From Culex pipiens pallens (lineage: Eukaryota; Arthropoda; Insecta; Diptera; Culicidae), in contig NC_068938.1 of the NCBI RefSeq assembly GCF_016801865.2, positions 69,591,025 through 69,655,024 on the forward strand: 64,000 nt of DNA, written 5' to 3'. Position numbers and translations under genes: made by a program. Positions 9,116-20,639 of the stretch are shown here, one piece after another. Numbering within the stretch: the stretch's first letter is position 1; each line of letters begins with the position of its first letter. Below the pieces are notes generated by a model. It was not told the DNA's origin, ran no database searches, and was given only the letters and a program-made list of their open reading frames with translations.

Positions 9116-11834
9116 TTAATTGAAATGTTAACTAGACGAACGAGTTTCAAAGTGTGAACCATAGTGTAAAGTATTTTATTGTTGGATTTTCGAAGTTTGA
9201 ACTTGTGAATCATTGGTTTCTCGTTTGCTATCAACAAACCCTCAAAAAAATCAAAGATTGTGTAATAACACGAGTAAAATATTAGCACATCAAATACCAC
9301 ATGACATCGCCGATGCATTAGGATATCTGTTACACACACTTTAGTGGCACCCCGCAGCGAATCAGTTGGGCATATTTCCAGCGATCAAACTTCAATCCCT
9401 GCTACTAACAACTCGACTCGATTTTATGTGCCGTGGAGATGGTCCCTTCCGTAGGGCACGTGAGTGTCAAACTCGTATCCTGTCGAGGGACGATTTGCGA
9501 GAGAAGTTCGAACGGAAGCATCTTCCCTGCTTCGAGAGTCATTTTCTGCGACTTTTTATGTTCGCCCGCGCAAATATTTCCACTTTTTTATGTGACGGAG
9601 GGAACAAGACAAATGGCTTGTAATAAAAATTGTAACGATTCGACCAAACACACACATGGGATTGGGTGCGGTGGACCCCTCGGTGGGCACTTCCGAGGGA
9701 TTCGGATGCATCTTACCCCGAGAGGGTGGATGGCTTTATCTCCGGGAATCCCGGGCTTGTGAGTAATGGAGGGTAGATAAAAAGTGAATTGCTGCCATGA
9801 AGATAAAGATTCCTTCGTCAGTTTTGGCGACATTCTACAGGAATGAAGGTTTTCATAAAACTTTAAAGTCTATCCGAAATATCCTTCGATCCAAGGTATC
9901 AACCTTCAAGTTCAACTACCGGAACCCCTTCCCTGTAGGACCAAAAACCTTCCCATGCCATGCCACGATGAGTTGCAATCTAGATTGAAACAATGTTCGC
10001 CGGACTTGAAGTGCCCTTGAGTTGTTGGGCTTGCCACTTGACAACTGTTACTTGACGCTGCTGCCACTCTTCGACGTGCGTTTTTTCGATGTCATCTAGC
10101 CCTCCGCTAGGACACCACGACGTGACATGTTGGATTTCATGAAAGGTAAAAGCTCTCTTCCGGTGAGCACGCTCACTTGAAAACTTAAAAATGGTTTGAA
10201 GCCCCTTCGCTGCGCTGATGGTGGCAGCATTTCTCCGCGGATGTGTTCTGTAGAAAGTGTTACGGTCTAGAATACGAGAGTTCACGGCAGCTGTTGAGAT
10301 TCGAAGTGGTGGTTGATCCACTGAAACACTGAATCTTATTTACACGTTTGGTGAACTCCCGCAAGATGACGGCTCACTCAAATTAAAAACATTGAACTAT
10401 AGGTTTTGCTTCATTGTACTGCAAAGATCAGTTGGATCAGATTTCATGGTTTTCATCAAATCAATGGGGAAGAGTTAGTTACATTTATTGTAGAACAAGC
10501 AACGTTTTAGTTGTAAAAGTTAAAAGTCTTGTACTGAAGTCACATCAGCTCCAGATGGAATATAAATTGTCATAAATCACAAAAAGTTGACTCATATCCA
10601 ACAACTGATTCTTCTCCCAATTGAACTCAGCCCGACTGCAACACCATCCCCCAGGGCAAGAGCTGCACATCTTCCCGTCTCACTTTATAAAGTAGCAAAC
10701 ATTTGAGACTTTGAAAACTGTTGCATCCAACATTTTCTTTCCATCGTCGACGTCGTTTTGGTAGCAATTACCCAGGACTCTTTTACGATTTCCCGACCAG
10801 AGAAGGGCATTGGGGGTGGTCGGAAAAAATGCCTCGTCTTTTTCTCGCTTCATTCAACTGGTGATCTATTGTCTGCCCCCTACTCCCCCACCCAGAAAAG
10901 CAGTCCCAGCTGGAAGAACATCGTTTGTTCAACAGGGCCTATCATCATTACCATCACCATCGTCGTCGTCATCAATGAATCCGGTGCAAACCGGCTGGCT
11001 GCCTCCGAGCAAAAGGTTCACCGTCGGAAAATGGAATCCGATAATATCTAAAAATGTCATCCACTTTGGTGCAACTGCTGCTGGGTTCTGGTCCAAGCCT
11101 CCGGTCCTGGGTAAGGGTTAAAACAATATGATTGGAAGGTTTGTTTTTCTACCTCGGCAAGCCAACAGAAAGAACTGAGAGAATCATTTTCTGTTTGTTT
11201 GCTGATTCAGAAGGATAACTGTTGAGAGGGCACATCTACACTGTTCAATGGATATGATCTACCCTCTCCCTCTGGAATCTCTAACCATAATTGGACCACC
11301 CTAACCGGCCACCGAGAGATGCCCTCTCATAAATAATTTGGCAATAAAATATTTGCTCATACCCGGATGCATATTAGGCACAGCATCGGGAAATGACCTC
11401 CGGGCACCGGAAATGGAACACATTGGGCTATCGATACACATTAGATCCCCTCCCATCGTCAGGTTCGATTGAGTTACAGTAACCAAGCTTCTTGTGGGTC
11501 CGGCCGCAGCCATAGTGTCTTGTGGCATAGAATTACCATTTATCGGCTTCGGTTGACTGAACTGCAAATGGTTTTTTCGCCTCAATGGCTCAGCTTCTTC
11601 CAGCATTTTGATTTGCTCTGCAAATATGAACCCACTGAGCTATTCAGCTGGATAAATTTCTGACCGAGCCCATCTGGTAATTAAAATTGCAATTTTAATT
11701 TGAAGAGAGCTGCAGTGCTTTCCGTTTGTTCAGTGTTTCAAACATTTATTTATAGGTATTTTTTTAATAAAAAGAACTACACTGTGATAACAATTTACAT
11801 TCACCGTTCTCTAAATAATTGTATAACAAAAACT
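9116..11834. other. No repeat or gene recognised
   Basis: About 2.7 kb with balanced composition and only short overlapping open frames; the longest on minus (9980-10321, 113 codons) and those on plus (10758-11121) match nothing I know. A degenerate CAT/CGT triplet run lies at 10946-10975. There are no inverted ends or tandem structure. It may hold regulatory or untranslated sequence of a host gene, but nothing shows it. Confidence 0.4.
10946..10975 (+). repeat. CATCAC/CGTCGT triplet microsatellite
   Basis: Degenerate trinucleotide run of CAT, CAC and CGT units. Confidence 0.85.
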
Positions 11835-12157
11835 AACTTAATCCACCTATGTGGTTGGTGAGTTCCTCACTTTTAAACAACATTTGGTGATATGATAGGT
11901 TTGGACACAAATTTCATCAATTTCTCAATAAAAAAATACACAAGTGCCACTTATGCGGTCAGAACTTGAAACTGAGCGTTGCCAGATCTTCAATATTTTG
12001 GACTCATTGGAAAGGTCTTTTGATTACCTAACCAACGATGGGTCGGATGATGAATCCGGACATAGTTTACATACATTTAAGTGAGATCCGACATCAAAAA
12101 AGTTCATAAATGTCACTTAAGAGGCAGTATTTGTAAATATTGCTTGGTTTGTTCTAG

Positions 12158-13454
12158 AGGTCGTATCGAGATGCTTCGATTTGGATGAAACTTTCAGCGT
12201 TTGTTTGTCTACGACAAAGGGAAGTGAGGTAAAACGGGCATTGAAGTTTGAGGTCGAAAAAACATCAAAAATTTTAAAATTGCTCGCATTTCAGTAAAAC
12301 TTCATCATTTCCAACTCACTTAGATGCATTCGAAAGGTCTTTTGAAGCACTTCAAAATGAGCCATAGACATCCAGGATTGGTAGAACTTTTTCTCATAGC
12401 TTTTGCAAATTACTGTTAAAAATTTATTTTTTTAAAACCTTAATATCTTTTTGCAACAGCCTTCAACAACTATACTTTCATAGGTCAAAAGTTAGGGAAT
12501 TTCATGGACTATAAGCCTACGGTAATAACTTTTTGGCCAATCGCAGTTTTTCTCATAGTTTTTCGATTTTTCTTTAACCAACTTTTAACAACATGGTTTT
12601 TGCCCTGTAGGCTTCCATAGCGGAACTTTTTGGTCTCAATTTTGTCATATTCGGAATCCTCGGAAAATTTCACGTTAGTTAGAAGTATTGAAGTTGCAAA
12701 TTTTATTTTAAAAATAATAAAAAAAAACATTTTTGAAAAAAGAAATAGATCTTATTTACTCTGTGGTCAATACGTCAAATGCTGTATCAAGTAGGCGAAA
12801 ACCTGTTTTACCCCTAATCCAACAAATTGTTAAGAAATATTTGAATTCATTCTAAATGGCATTTTTTCCAATCAAATTTACAACTCCAATACTTATAACT
12901 AGCGTGAAATTTTCCGAGGATTCTGAATATGACAAAATTGAGACCAAAAAGTGCCGCTATGGAAGCCTACAGGGCAAAAACTAACGTTGTAAAAAGTTTG
13001 TTATGGAAAAATTGAAAAACTATGAGAAAAACTGCGATTGGCCAAAAAGTTATTACTGTAGGCTTTTGTCCCTGAAATTCCCTAACTTTTGACCTATGAA
13101 AGTATAGTTGTTGATGGCTGTTGCAAAAAGATATTAAGGTTTTAAAAAAATCCATTTTTAACAGTAATTTGCAAAAGCTATGAGAAATAGTTCAACCAAT
13201 CCTGGATGTCTATGGCTCATTTTGAAGTGCTTCAAAAGACCTTTTCAATGCATCAAGTGAGTTGGAAATGATGAAGTTTTATTGAAATGCGAGCAATTTT
13301 AAGTTTTTAATGTTTTTTTGACCTCAAACTTCATTGCCCCTTTTACCCCACTTCTCTTTGTCATAAAGGGCTCATATTTGGCATGAGTTCATCTCATGTA
13401 TAGACAAACAAACGCTGAAAGTTTCATCCAAATCGGAGAACCTCGATAAGACCT
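12158..13454. mobile_element. Foldback element with ~570-bp arms
   Basis: The left arm (12158-12720) is the reverse complement of the right arm (about 12880-13454) along its length; the ends read GGTCGTATCGAG and CTCGATAAGACC. The middle ~160 bp is unique and AT-rich. It interrupts copy B between two satellite monomers. A single diverged arm of the same family lies at 59684-60340. It codes for nothing and depends on an unknown transposase. Confidence 0.85.
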
Positions 13455-13726
13455 GTTACACATTGGTGAAAAACTCGCTTTTATGTGGCCATATCTCGAG
13501 ACAGGGTTGCCAGATTTGCAATATGTTGGACTCATTGGAAAAGTCTTTTGATTACCTAACCAACGATGGTTCGGATGATGAATCCGGACATAGTTTTCGT
13601 ATAGATAAGTGAGATCCGGCATCAAAATTCCAGCAGCCGATTCGCAACTCTGACACTTTTTTATACGTAACTTTTGAACTACTTATCGGATCTTCAAACT
13701 ATTCAATAGCGCAGTATGGAGCACTG

Positions 13727-14812
13727 GGAGTCGCTCAACCTGCATTCCTGTCACACATGAGGTCTACACAGCTGATTCCACGTAGATTTTTCCCGCCAGT
13801 AATGACAGGAAACGCTGACAAACGGAATATGTGCCAAAATCATAAGTGGTCTTGTTAACATATGAAGGGAAATCATCGTGAACTGGAACTGCCGGTCGTT
13901 AGCCCGGGTAAAGTGGAAACGTTGAGATGATTGTTGTCCTCTGCTCTCATCTCGCAAAAAGCCATACAGAGAACCACGTCCCATTCCCCATCCCCAATCC
14001 CTTTCCCAAATCCCAATCCCCAATCTACAGTGTCAAGCGACCCGTGCCAAGGGATGTATGTCTGGAGGGGAGCAAGAAGTGTCCAGGTCTGAACGGAGCC
14101 TGCGTGGTACCAAGACGCCCCACGCAGTATGTAGTCTCCTCTGTGTCTTTGCAGGCCCGAGTCACAGTTGAAGTTTGTAGGAGTCCTGAAAACAAGGTTT
14201 ATCAACCAAACATCTTCGTGGGTCCCGAGCCGTTCCTTGGAATCTCAAAATGTGCCGTGAAGCAAGAAATAACTTATTGGGGACAATTGCAAATCGCTTC
14301 AATCTGGGGCGAGATGCGAGGACTGAGACAAGCTAAAACTTTTATCACTCCAAGTCCTTCAATTGCCAGGAAACTTCTTGGCTTAAACCGTAGGGAACTC
14401 TGAATACTCGCAGGGCTTCTAACAGGACATTGTCCTGCCAGATATCACCTGCACAAAATCGGCAGGTGGCCTAACAACCTCTGTCGTTTTTGTTTAACTG
14501 AGCTGGAGAGCTCGGCACATTTACTCTGCTTCTGCGGAGCACTTGTGTCTCGAAGGCTGCGGTTCTTTGGATCGCACCTTCTTACGCTGTACGATGTATG
14601 GCACCACACCCATCCCAAGAAGGTCATACAGTTCATCGACTGTATTGCGCCGGATTGGGATAAACCATGTCTGCAAAATAACCCCTCGTCTTCCGATCCA
14701 ATGGATACGAGTAATTTGTAGTATGGACAGTAACCAGGGTACATCACAAAAGATAGCCTTCTCAGGTGGTCGCAGTGAACTTAACCCAATACCCATTGGG
14801 CAACAAAAAAAA
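13727..14812 (+). mobile_element. RNase H-type non-LTR retrotransposon, 3' fragment, inserted in RTE
   Basis: The direct repeat ATGGAGCACTG flanks this block at 13716-13726 and 14813-14823, and the block ends in a short A-run (14805-14813), as expected for target-primed insertion. The coding part resembles the C-terminus of elements of the I/LOA/Outcast type. Sequence after the second direct repeat continues the RTE frame, so this element inserted into the RTE copy. Confidence 0.75.
13927..14721 (+). pseudogene. Non-LTR ORF2 C-terminus (decayed RNase H and zinc-binding tail)
   Basis: One frame runs from about 13927 to a TAG at 14719-14721, broken by an in-frame TGA at 14401-14403. Upstream, GSKKCPGLNGACVVP looks like a damaged start of an RNase H domain in which the key aspartate is glutamate. 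Downstream, TGHCPARYHLHKIG is followed by a C-X2-C-X8-H-X2-C cluster (cysteines at 14482, 14491 and 14527, histidine at 14518), typical of the region after RNase H in I- and LOA-type elements. Endonuclease and reverse transcriptase are missing. The exact clade is not settled. Confidence 0.7.
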
Positions 14813-14820
14813 ATGGAGCA

Positions 14821-15729
14821 CTGTTCAACATCGGACTTGAGGGAGTTGTGCGAAGAGCGGGTATAGACACGAGAGGCACGATTTGCAACAGGACAGTCCA
14901 ACTTCTTGCTTATGCGGACGACATTGATATTATAGCGAGAGACCTAAAGACGGTGAAAAGGGTTTACACCGCCTTAAGGACGCAAGCAGGACGAATTGGA
15001 TTGGCCATGAATACGACGAAAACAAAGTACATGAAAGGGAGGGGCTCAAAGGACGTTGACCCCCCAAGACTTACCCCTCTAGCTGTGGATGGCGATGTGC
15101 TGGAGGAGGTGAGCGAATTCGTGTACTTGGGATCGCTGGTAACGGCCGACAACGACACCAGCTTAGAGATCCGGACTCGTATCCACTCCACGAATCACGC
15201 CTACTTTGGATTACGGAAAACCTTGACATCTGATCGAGTGAAACGCGCCACGAAGCTGACCCTGTACAAGACACTGATTAGACCGGTTGCCCTCTATGGC
15301 CACGAGACCTGGACGCTGCGGCAAGAGGACGAACGAGCCCTTGGAGTTTTCGAACGGAAGGTGCTGCGAACGATCTACGGTGGAGTACGTACAGCTCAGA
15401 ACGAGTGGCGAAGGCGCATGAACCACGAACTGCACGCGCTGCTGGGAGAACCGACCATCGTCACACTGGCGAGAATCGGGAGGCTCAGATGGGCCGGCCA
15501 TGTCGCGAGGATGAACGAAGACCATCCAGTCAGGATGCTCTTTGAACGCGCGCGACCGGATGGCGGCACAGGCCGAAGAGCAGGAGCGCAGCGTGCACGA
15601 TGGGGTAATCAGATCGAGGCGGACCTAAGAAAGATCTGCAACCTAGGAGACTGGCGAGCTGCAGCCCAGAACCGAGCAACATGGAACAACCTTCTTGATA
15701 CAGCACGGGCACCGCGTATGGTGTTCTAA
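14821..15729 (+). pseudogene. RTE-type reverse transcriptase, C-terminal part
   Basis: The frame encodes about 300 residues ending at TAA 15727-15729. Numbering from the GTG at 14848, the catalytic YADD box is at residues 22-25 (14911-14922), followed by a YLGSL segment at 93-97, LYKTLIRPVALYG at 139-151, RLRWAGHVARM at 212-222, and the RARWGNQIEADL motif near 249-260. These are standard for the reverse transcriptase thumb and C-terminus of RTE-type insect elements. The frame is intact but lacks the endonuclease and the first reverse transcriptase motifs, so it is dead. No host promoter or true start is present. Confidence 0.85.
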
Positions 15730-15733
15730 GCTG

Positions 15734-15756
15734 TTTGGTATGGTATGGTATGGTAT
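15734..15756 (+). repeat. (GGTAT)n tail of RTE element
   Basis: Four to five GGTAT units directly after the short 3' region; the tail by which the element primed its insertion. Confidence 0.85.
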
Positions 15757-16075
15757 GTATGGAGCACCAATCCGTATCGAATGCAACTTGTTTGACTCAG
15801 ATCGGATCAGCCAGTGCCGAGAAAACTTGGCAATAATTTTGAGCACCAAGGGGAATACGCACACACACATACACACACAGAAATTTGTTCAGTTTTTGAT
15901 TCTGAGTCGATAGGTATGCATGAATATTCTTTGAGCTGTTTTTCTAAAGTTCATTTTTCGAGCAGGATAATAGCCTTACCTCAGTGACGAAGGCAAAAAG
16001 AAAGAACTGCTATACTTCATACCTATAGCTGGATTTTTTTTACAAAGTTGTTGTGTTATTTACCAATTGATGATA

Positions 16076-16175
16076 AATTAGGTTGGTTTTCGGCTCAGCA
16101 GTCAGAGACAAATTCAAAAACTTGTAGTTTGATTTGAATTTGTCTCTGACCGCTGAGCCGAAAACCAACCTAATT
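16076..16175. repeat. 43-bp near-perfect hairpin
   Basis: Bases 16076-16118 and 16133-16175 are reverse complements with one mismatch (A/C pair near the middle), separated by a 14-nt loop. Arms begin AATTAGGTTGGTTTTCGG. There is no flanking TIR-type similarity to other repeats in the window. RNA from either strand would fold into one continuous stem. Confidence 0.95.
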
Positions 16176-18169
16176 GTGTAATACAGTCTAGAACAACGTT
16201 TCATTGTTGATAAATCAGAAGTTTATTTTCAAGTGTTATGATAAGCAGTCAGAATTTAAACCGAAAGAATTCTGTAGTGATGGATGTTTAATTTTTTAAC
16301 CCCTAATATTAACAAAAAGCTGCATCAAGTAAGATTATTTACTACCGGGGAAGAGGGGGGCATCCCAAAATTTAACATAACTTTTCAATATGGCACCCTT
16401 TTTTCATCCAACCCCCAAACATCAAACTTTTTCTGCACAACAGAGTTTCAGCATAAGCAACATAAGCGCTTCCACACTGCGTTCGACGCGTTCGTCCTTC
16501 CCTCGGAAGATTTATCAGTTTTATTATTATTATTATCATTTTCCTTTCTCGTAAACTTTAAATGAGATTTTATTTGTTTTCGCTTGCAAAATTTTATGAA
16601 AACTCATTATTTCTCCACCCCGGTTATTCTGCAGCGGTTGACATCTTGAAGAGTTGGTTGGTTCGGGGTTTCCGGCGAGGGGAAATGGGTAATAATAATA
16701 ATATCATCGAAGTCCCAGCCCCCAAACTGCCACCACTAGCGCGCGCTTCGGTAAGCTGAGGGCTGGCGAACGACAAAAGTGCAAGAAATTTTAATTTAAC
16801 GAGATGAGACAGGAGAAAAGGTTCCTGATTGTAGGCTGGCGTTGCTGCTGCTACTGGTGTATGGTTTGACGAGGCTGAAGAAAATGTATGCTGATGTTGG
16901 GTAACGACTTGTAGTTTTGACTTATGCTTTAATTTCAGACATCTTTTTTAGTTTTTTGAAAAACATGATTTTATTTCAAATGATATTATTAGCTAAAAAC
17001 ATTATGGATAAACCAAATTTCAAAAATCTAACCTTGAATCCAAGCAAAAGATACGTGAAATAAATTAACATAAATGATCGGAGGGTCGGGCGTGATGTCT
17101 TTTATGAAACATTCGATTTCTTATCTGCTGGGCCGACCGTTCGTGGATGGTTGCTGCAAAAAAGTAAGCAAAGGAAGTAATAATGAGTATCAGCCGAAAT
17201 GATATCATACCAGGCACCACCTTCTTTAGCATGGTCATGTCGAATTCGAGGTATAAATTTCATTAGTTTAGACGTAATTAATTATCAGCTATCAATCAAC
17301 CGATGACTCGGAGAAAAAATTCCCTTTCATGGTGGGTATGAAAAATCGTGATATGGAGAAATAAGGCTAGCACATGAGAGTTTATGTTTCGTATTTTTTT
17401 TTTTTGTTTCAAGCGATCTTTGTGAAGATTGTACAATAGAAAAGTTTGCCGCAATATTTTAGCCGTTTTTTTGCTTTTTCGAAAGTTTATAATCATGACT
17501 AACATATGATCAAGGAAAATTCTAAATATGCTACATCAATTCTTTAAAATTGTAAAAGTGTTTGTGTATCGGCCCTGATCAATGTCGAGGGCGTCGACTG
17601 ATTTTCGAATCTCATGCGTTATTTTCGAAACAATAAAACTATATTTTTTTGTCCCCTGCTTATTTGGAAAAATTAGAAGCGGACTCTGCATTGGCCTAAG
17701 TAGAATTTATACAATTTTATTATTTATAATATTTATATACTCACTGTAAAACATAATCTATTTCAATCAAAATCGAAGCCATAAATGAAAAAACATAGTT
17801 CTGATCTTTTAAAAAATTGGCAGATCTGCCAAATGAAATGTCATTTCAATCATATGAAAAAATGTTTTGTTATGTTTTTTTCAAAAATGATTATTTTGTG
17901 CAATCTAATTACTTTGTGTGCTAAATTCGAATAAAAAAGAATATTTTTTTGAGTCTATTACTATTTATTTAAAAAATATTTAAAAATTTCCAAAAATATG
18001 CCTTTTCTTCGTAAAATAGGTTTCTAGAAGACTGTAAATATATTTTATCAGGATCAGTAATATTCTTTATATTTTCGGGATTTATACATAAATATTTTTC
18101 ATAATTATGGTGCAATTATTTGTCACATTCTTCATTTGAAAAGTCATAGCAAACTTGTATGGCAAGCTT
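16176..18169. other. No gene recognised; TTA/AAT microsatellites
   Basis: AT-rich sequence with short simple runs (TTATTATTATTATTA near 16518-16534, AATAATAATAAT near 16691-16703) and a moderately GC-rich patch at 16620-16760. Open frames are below 100 codons and unrecognisable. Confidence 0.4.
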
Positions 18170-19555
18170 CGGTCATACGATTATCAATGTAGAAAAATTT
18201 TCATGCTCTTCAAAAAATATTGCCTTTTATTTTTCGTACCAATTTTGAAGGGGACGACATAATCTTTGAAAAATATTTGCATCGGCCTAATCGAACTACG
18301 AAACCAAATACTATATTTTCGCATGCTTCAAAACGCATTTAGTAGATCTGAACAAAACCTACAAATGGTTTTTAAAAGATTGCAAAAATGTTTGCTTATA
18401 CCTGTTTGCCCATACATGCAATTGAAAAGCTGTCAAAAGCAAACTTATGGGAAATTGAGCGAGCTTTCCGGTAAAATTATTTTCGAGACTGAAAAATCAA
18501 ATCTGTCAAATAAAAATTGCCAAAAACCACAAAAAACCTATTTTTTCGACATTTTAATTTTTTAAACCGCTGTATCTTCCCAAGGATTGGACATAGGATA
18601 ATGGTCAATATGGAGACTTTATGTAAAATTGTATGCCGGGACCGTGGTGTAGGGGTAAGCGTGACTGCCTCTCACCCAGTCGGCCTGGGTTCAATCCCAG
18701 ACGGTCCTGGTGGCATTTTTCGAGACGAGATTTGTCTGATCACGCCTTCCGTCGGAAGGGAAGTAAATGATGGTCCCGGACTAACCTAAAAAAGGTTAGG
18801 TCGTTAGCTCAGTCCAGGTGTAGGAGTCGTCTCCCTGGGTCCTGCCTCGGTGGAGTCGCTGGTAGGCAGTTGGACTAACAATCCAAAGGTCGTCAGTTCG
18901 AATCCCGGGGTGGATGGAAGCTAAGGTGTAAAAAGAGGTTTGCAATTGCCTCAACAATCAAGCCTTCGAACACCTAGTTTCGAGTAGGAATCTCGCAATC
19001 GAGAACGCCAAGGCAATGCTGTAGAGCGAATAATTTGATGTAAAATTGTCTAGCAAATCGATTCCCACTATTGTTTTTTTTAAATTTAGACGTTCAGACC
19101 ACTTTCCAAAAAACAGTTTTAGTAAATGATTTTTGATTTTTTTAAGAGAGACATACCATCCAGCATTTTTCGTCAGTATTTTTGTAACATTTTAACCTAT
19201 TTCCTAAAAAATTTTGAACGAAAAAAAAATCGTGGAATCAACTTTTGATTTGACTTTTAAACTTCAAAATCAAAAAATCTCATAGAAGTGGCATGTATTT
19301 TTATTTCAGTGTATTTTTTTTTTCAGAAAGCCCGTCCAATTTCCTACATGTTAGTCTTTGACCACTTTTTGATGCGATGCAACGGCTTCGAGATACAGTA
19401 TTTTTTAGATTGCAAAATACAAAAATATTTAATTAACTTACGCCCTTCCTAAATGAGTACAATTAGCTCCATATACATAAAAATAGCTTATATAGGCCTA
19501 GGATAACATGTCCCAAAGTTTCATTGAAATCGGTGAGGGTCGGGTACAAAAGTAC
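18170..19555 (+). repeat. AT-rich interspersed repeat hosting a SINE
   Basis: Outside the SINE, this stretch has long A/T runs and phrases such as CGATGCAACGGCTTCGAGAT that I associate with common culicine interspersed repeats. I cannot define its ends from this window. The SINE at 18633-19037 splits it cleanly, since the 12-bp target duplication lies on both sides. Confidence 0.4.
18633..19037 (+). mobile_element. Dimeric tRNA-derived SINE with 12-bp target duplication
   Basis: The first tRNA-like unit has box A GTGGTGTAGGGGTAAGCGTG and box B GGGTTCAATCCCA; the second, around 18850-18915, has box B CAGTTCGAATCCCGG. The tail reads GCGAATAATTTG. ATGTAAAATTGT is repeated exactly at 18621-18632 and 19038-19049. 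RNA polymerase III would start at the internal boxes; mobility depends on a partner non-LTR element. The intact duplication suggests a fairly recent insertion. Confidence 0.9.
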
Positions 19556-19712
19556 CAGAAAAAATCCTAATTTGAGCTGGAATTGCTATCAGAACAAAAT
19601 TTTTCATTTTAAAATTTCGTGTTTTTTCTAACTTTGCAGGGTTTGTTTTCAGAGTGTAACAATGTTCTACAAAGTTGTAGAACAGACTATTACAAAAAAT
19701 ATATATGATATA

Positions 19713-20577
19713 CAAGGGTCCTGATTTTCGGTTCAATGAACAGAAACCACTCACTCATCGCCTATCCATTCGTCGCCTATTCCAACCCGCTAGCATTCAT
19801 GAGCGAATGATACTCGCAAGCAGCCAGCGAGTGGCCCGAACTGTTCACTCAGCGAACAAATAGGGGAAATATGCCCATTCTAATCACTCTAAGCCGTTCG
19901 ACCAATTCTCATCACTTTTCCGTTTTCCGCTATTAAATCAACATTTTCAGATGTTTCAACAGTGGAGAGTTGGTTGCTCACTTTTATTTGAGCTATTCAT
20001 TACTTTGGAACAGTCAAAAACACTTTATGGAAGCTGTAATTCATGATCAAAGTGCTGATAGGCCGATAATAGAAATAGGCTGAGAAAGGGTATAGTTCCC
20101 CTACATCGTGAAAATATTTGCCTACTCCGTCGCTCGACGACACTCACACACTACCATGCTCAGCGAAGAGCCATTCTCACAAAATGCCAGCGTGGCAGTC
20201 TTTTTGTCTTCACGCCCTCAGTTTGCCATCAATTTGATTTTTTCCTGGTGGAAGTTTCTTTGAATGGTGTCTTTAATGTTATGAAATCAAATTAAATGCA
20301 CAATTTAATTTATAACATTGATTTTAGGCAACCCAAATCAATGAGTATAACGCAGCGCATCAGAGAAAAAATGTTTTCAGTTCAGAGTGATCGGAGACGA
20401 TCGGCCTGTCTGAACCGTTCGGAAACTGAGCCGATCAGAGAGAGAGAAGAGTAGAAAAGAGAGTGTTCGGGAGCGAATGGTGATAGAGTGACAAACGGTA
20501 GGAATTCATCAGGGCAGTATCACGTCGCCTGCTATTTGTGCTCGCGAATGGAGTGGTTGATTTTGAGCAATCAGGAC
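19713..20577. mobile_element. MITE with AGGGTCCTGATT ends
   Basis: Left AGGGTCCTGATT and right AATCAGGACCCT are perfect 12-bp inverted repeats; internal blocks (CGCCTATCCATTCG-like near the left, CGAATGGAGTG near the right) are also loosely inverted. It interrupts the foldback family copy and is itself interrupted by the TA-MITE at 19863. No clear target duplication. Confidence 0.6.
19863..20101 (+). mobile_element. 239-bp TA-MITE, copy 1
   Basis: Ends GGGGAAATATGCCC and GGGTATAGTTCCCC form a ~14-bp imperfect TIR flanked by TA on both sides, as in Tc1/mariner-type target duplication. Two further copies lie at 28878-29102 and 59838-60076. No coding capacity. Confidence 0.85.
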
Positions 20578-20582
20578 CCTTG

Positions 20583-20621
20583 CTCTTATGTTTATATATC
20601 AATGATATATAAACATAAGAG
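20583..20621. repeat. 39-bp perfect palindrome at an insertion junction
   Basis: CTCTTATGTTTATATATCA (20583-20601), one central A, then its exact complement (20603-20621). The related copy at about 55270-55290 has only the second arm, so the first arm is new here and sits at the right edge of the 19713-20577 insertion. Confidence 0.9.
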
Positions 20622-20639
20622 GTTTGCTTATAAACGTCA

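Larger units (their letters stand above)
13714..15756 (+). mobile_element. RTE-clade non-LTR retrotransposon, 5'-truncated, with TATGG tail
   Basis: The copy starts near 13714, is interrupted at 13727-14812, and resumes at 14824. After the stop at 15729 comes a very short 3' region and a tail of GGTAT units to 15756. GTATGGAGCAC is present at 13714-13724 and again at 15757-15767, flanking the whole insertion; since the RTE sequence itself begins with almost the same bases, either a true duplication or a microhomology junction is possible. Very short 3' ends with simple-repeat tails are a hallmark of RTE elements. Confidence 0.75.
11835..15995 (-). mobile_element. Satellite-bearing element, copy B (interrupted)
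   Basis: Read on the minus strand this has the same left end (15995-15730) and right end (11870-11835) as copy A. Its satellite part is only about two monomers: 11940-12125 and 13490-13640. Its unique segment (13640-13715) continues at 15757 after interruption. Inserted sequences are the foldback element 12158-13454, the RTE fragment and the RNase H-type non-LTR fragment. Removing them leaves roughly 0.8 kb, so the long array in copy A is an expansion relative to this copy, or this copy lost monomers. Confidence 0.65.

Noticed and set aside
14964..15712. Minus-strand frames opposite the RTE reverse transcriptase
   Set aside because: Shadows of the plus-strand coding sequence with no recognisable product.
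16076..16175. A microRNA precursor
   Set aside because: The stem is almost perfectly paired over 43 bp, unlike typical insect pre-miRNAs with bulges; there is no evidence of processing.
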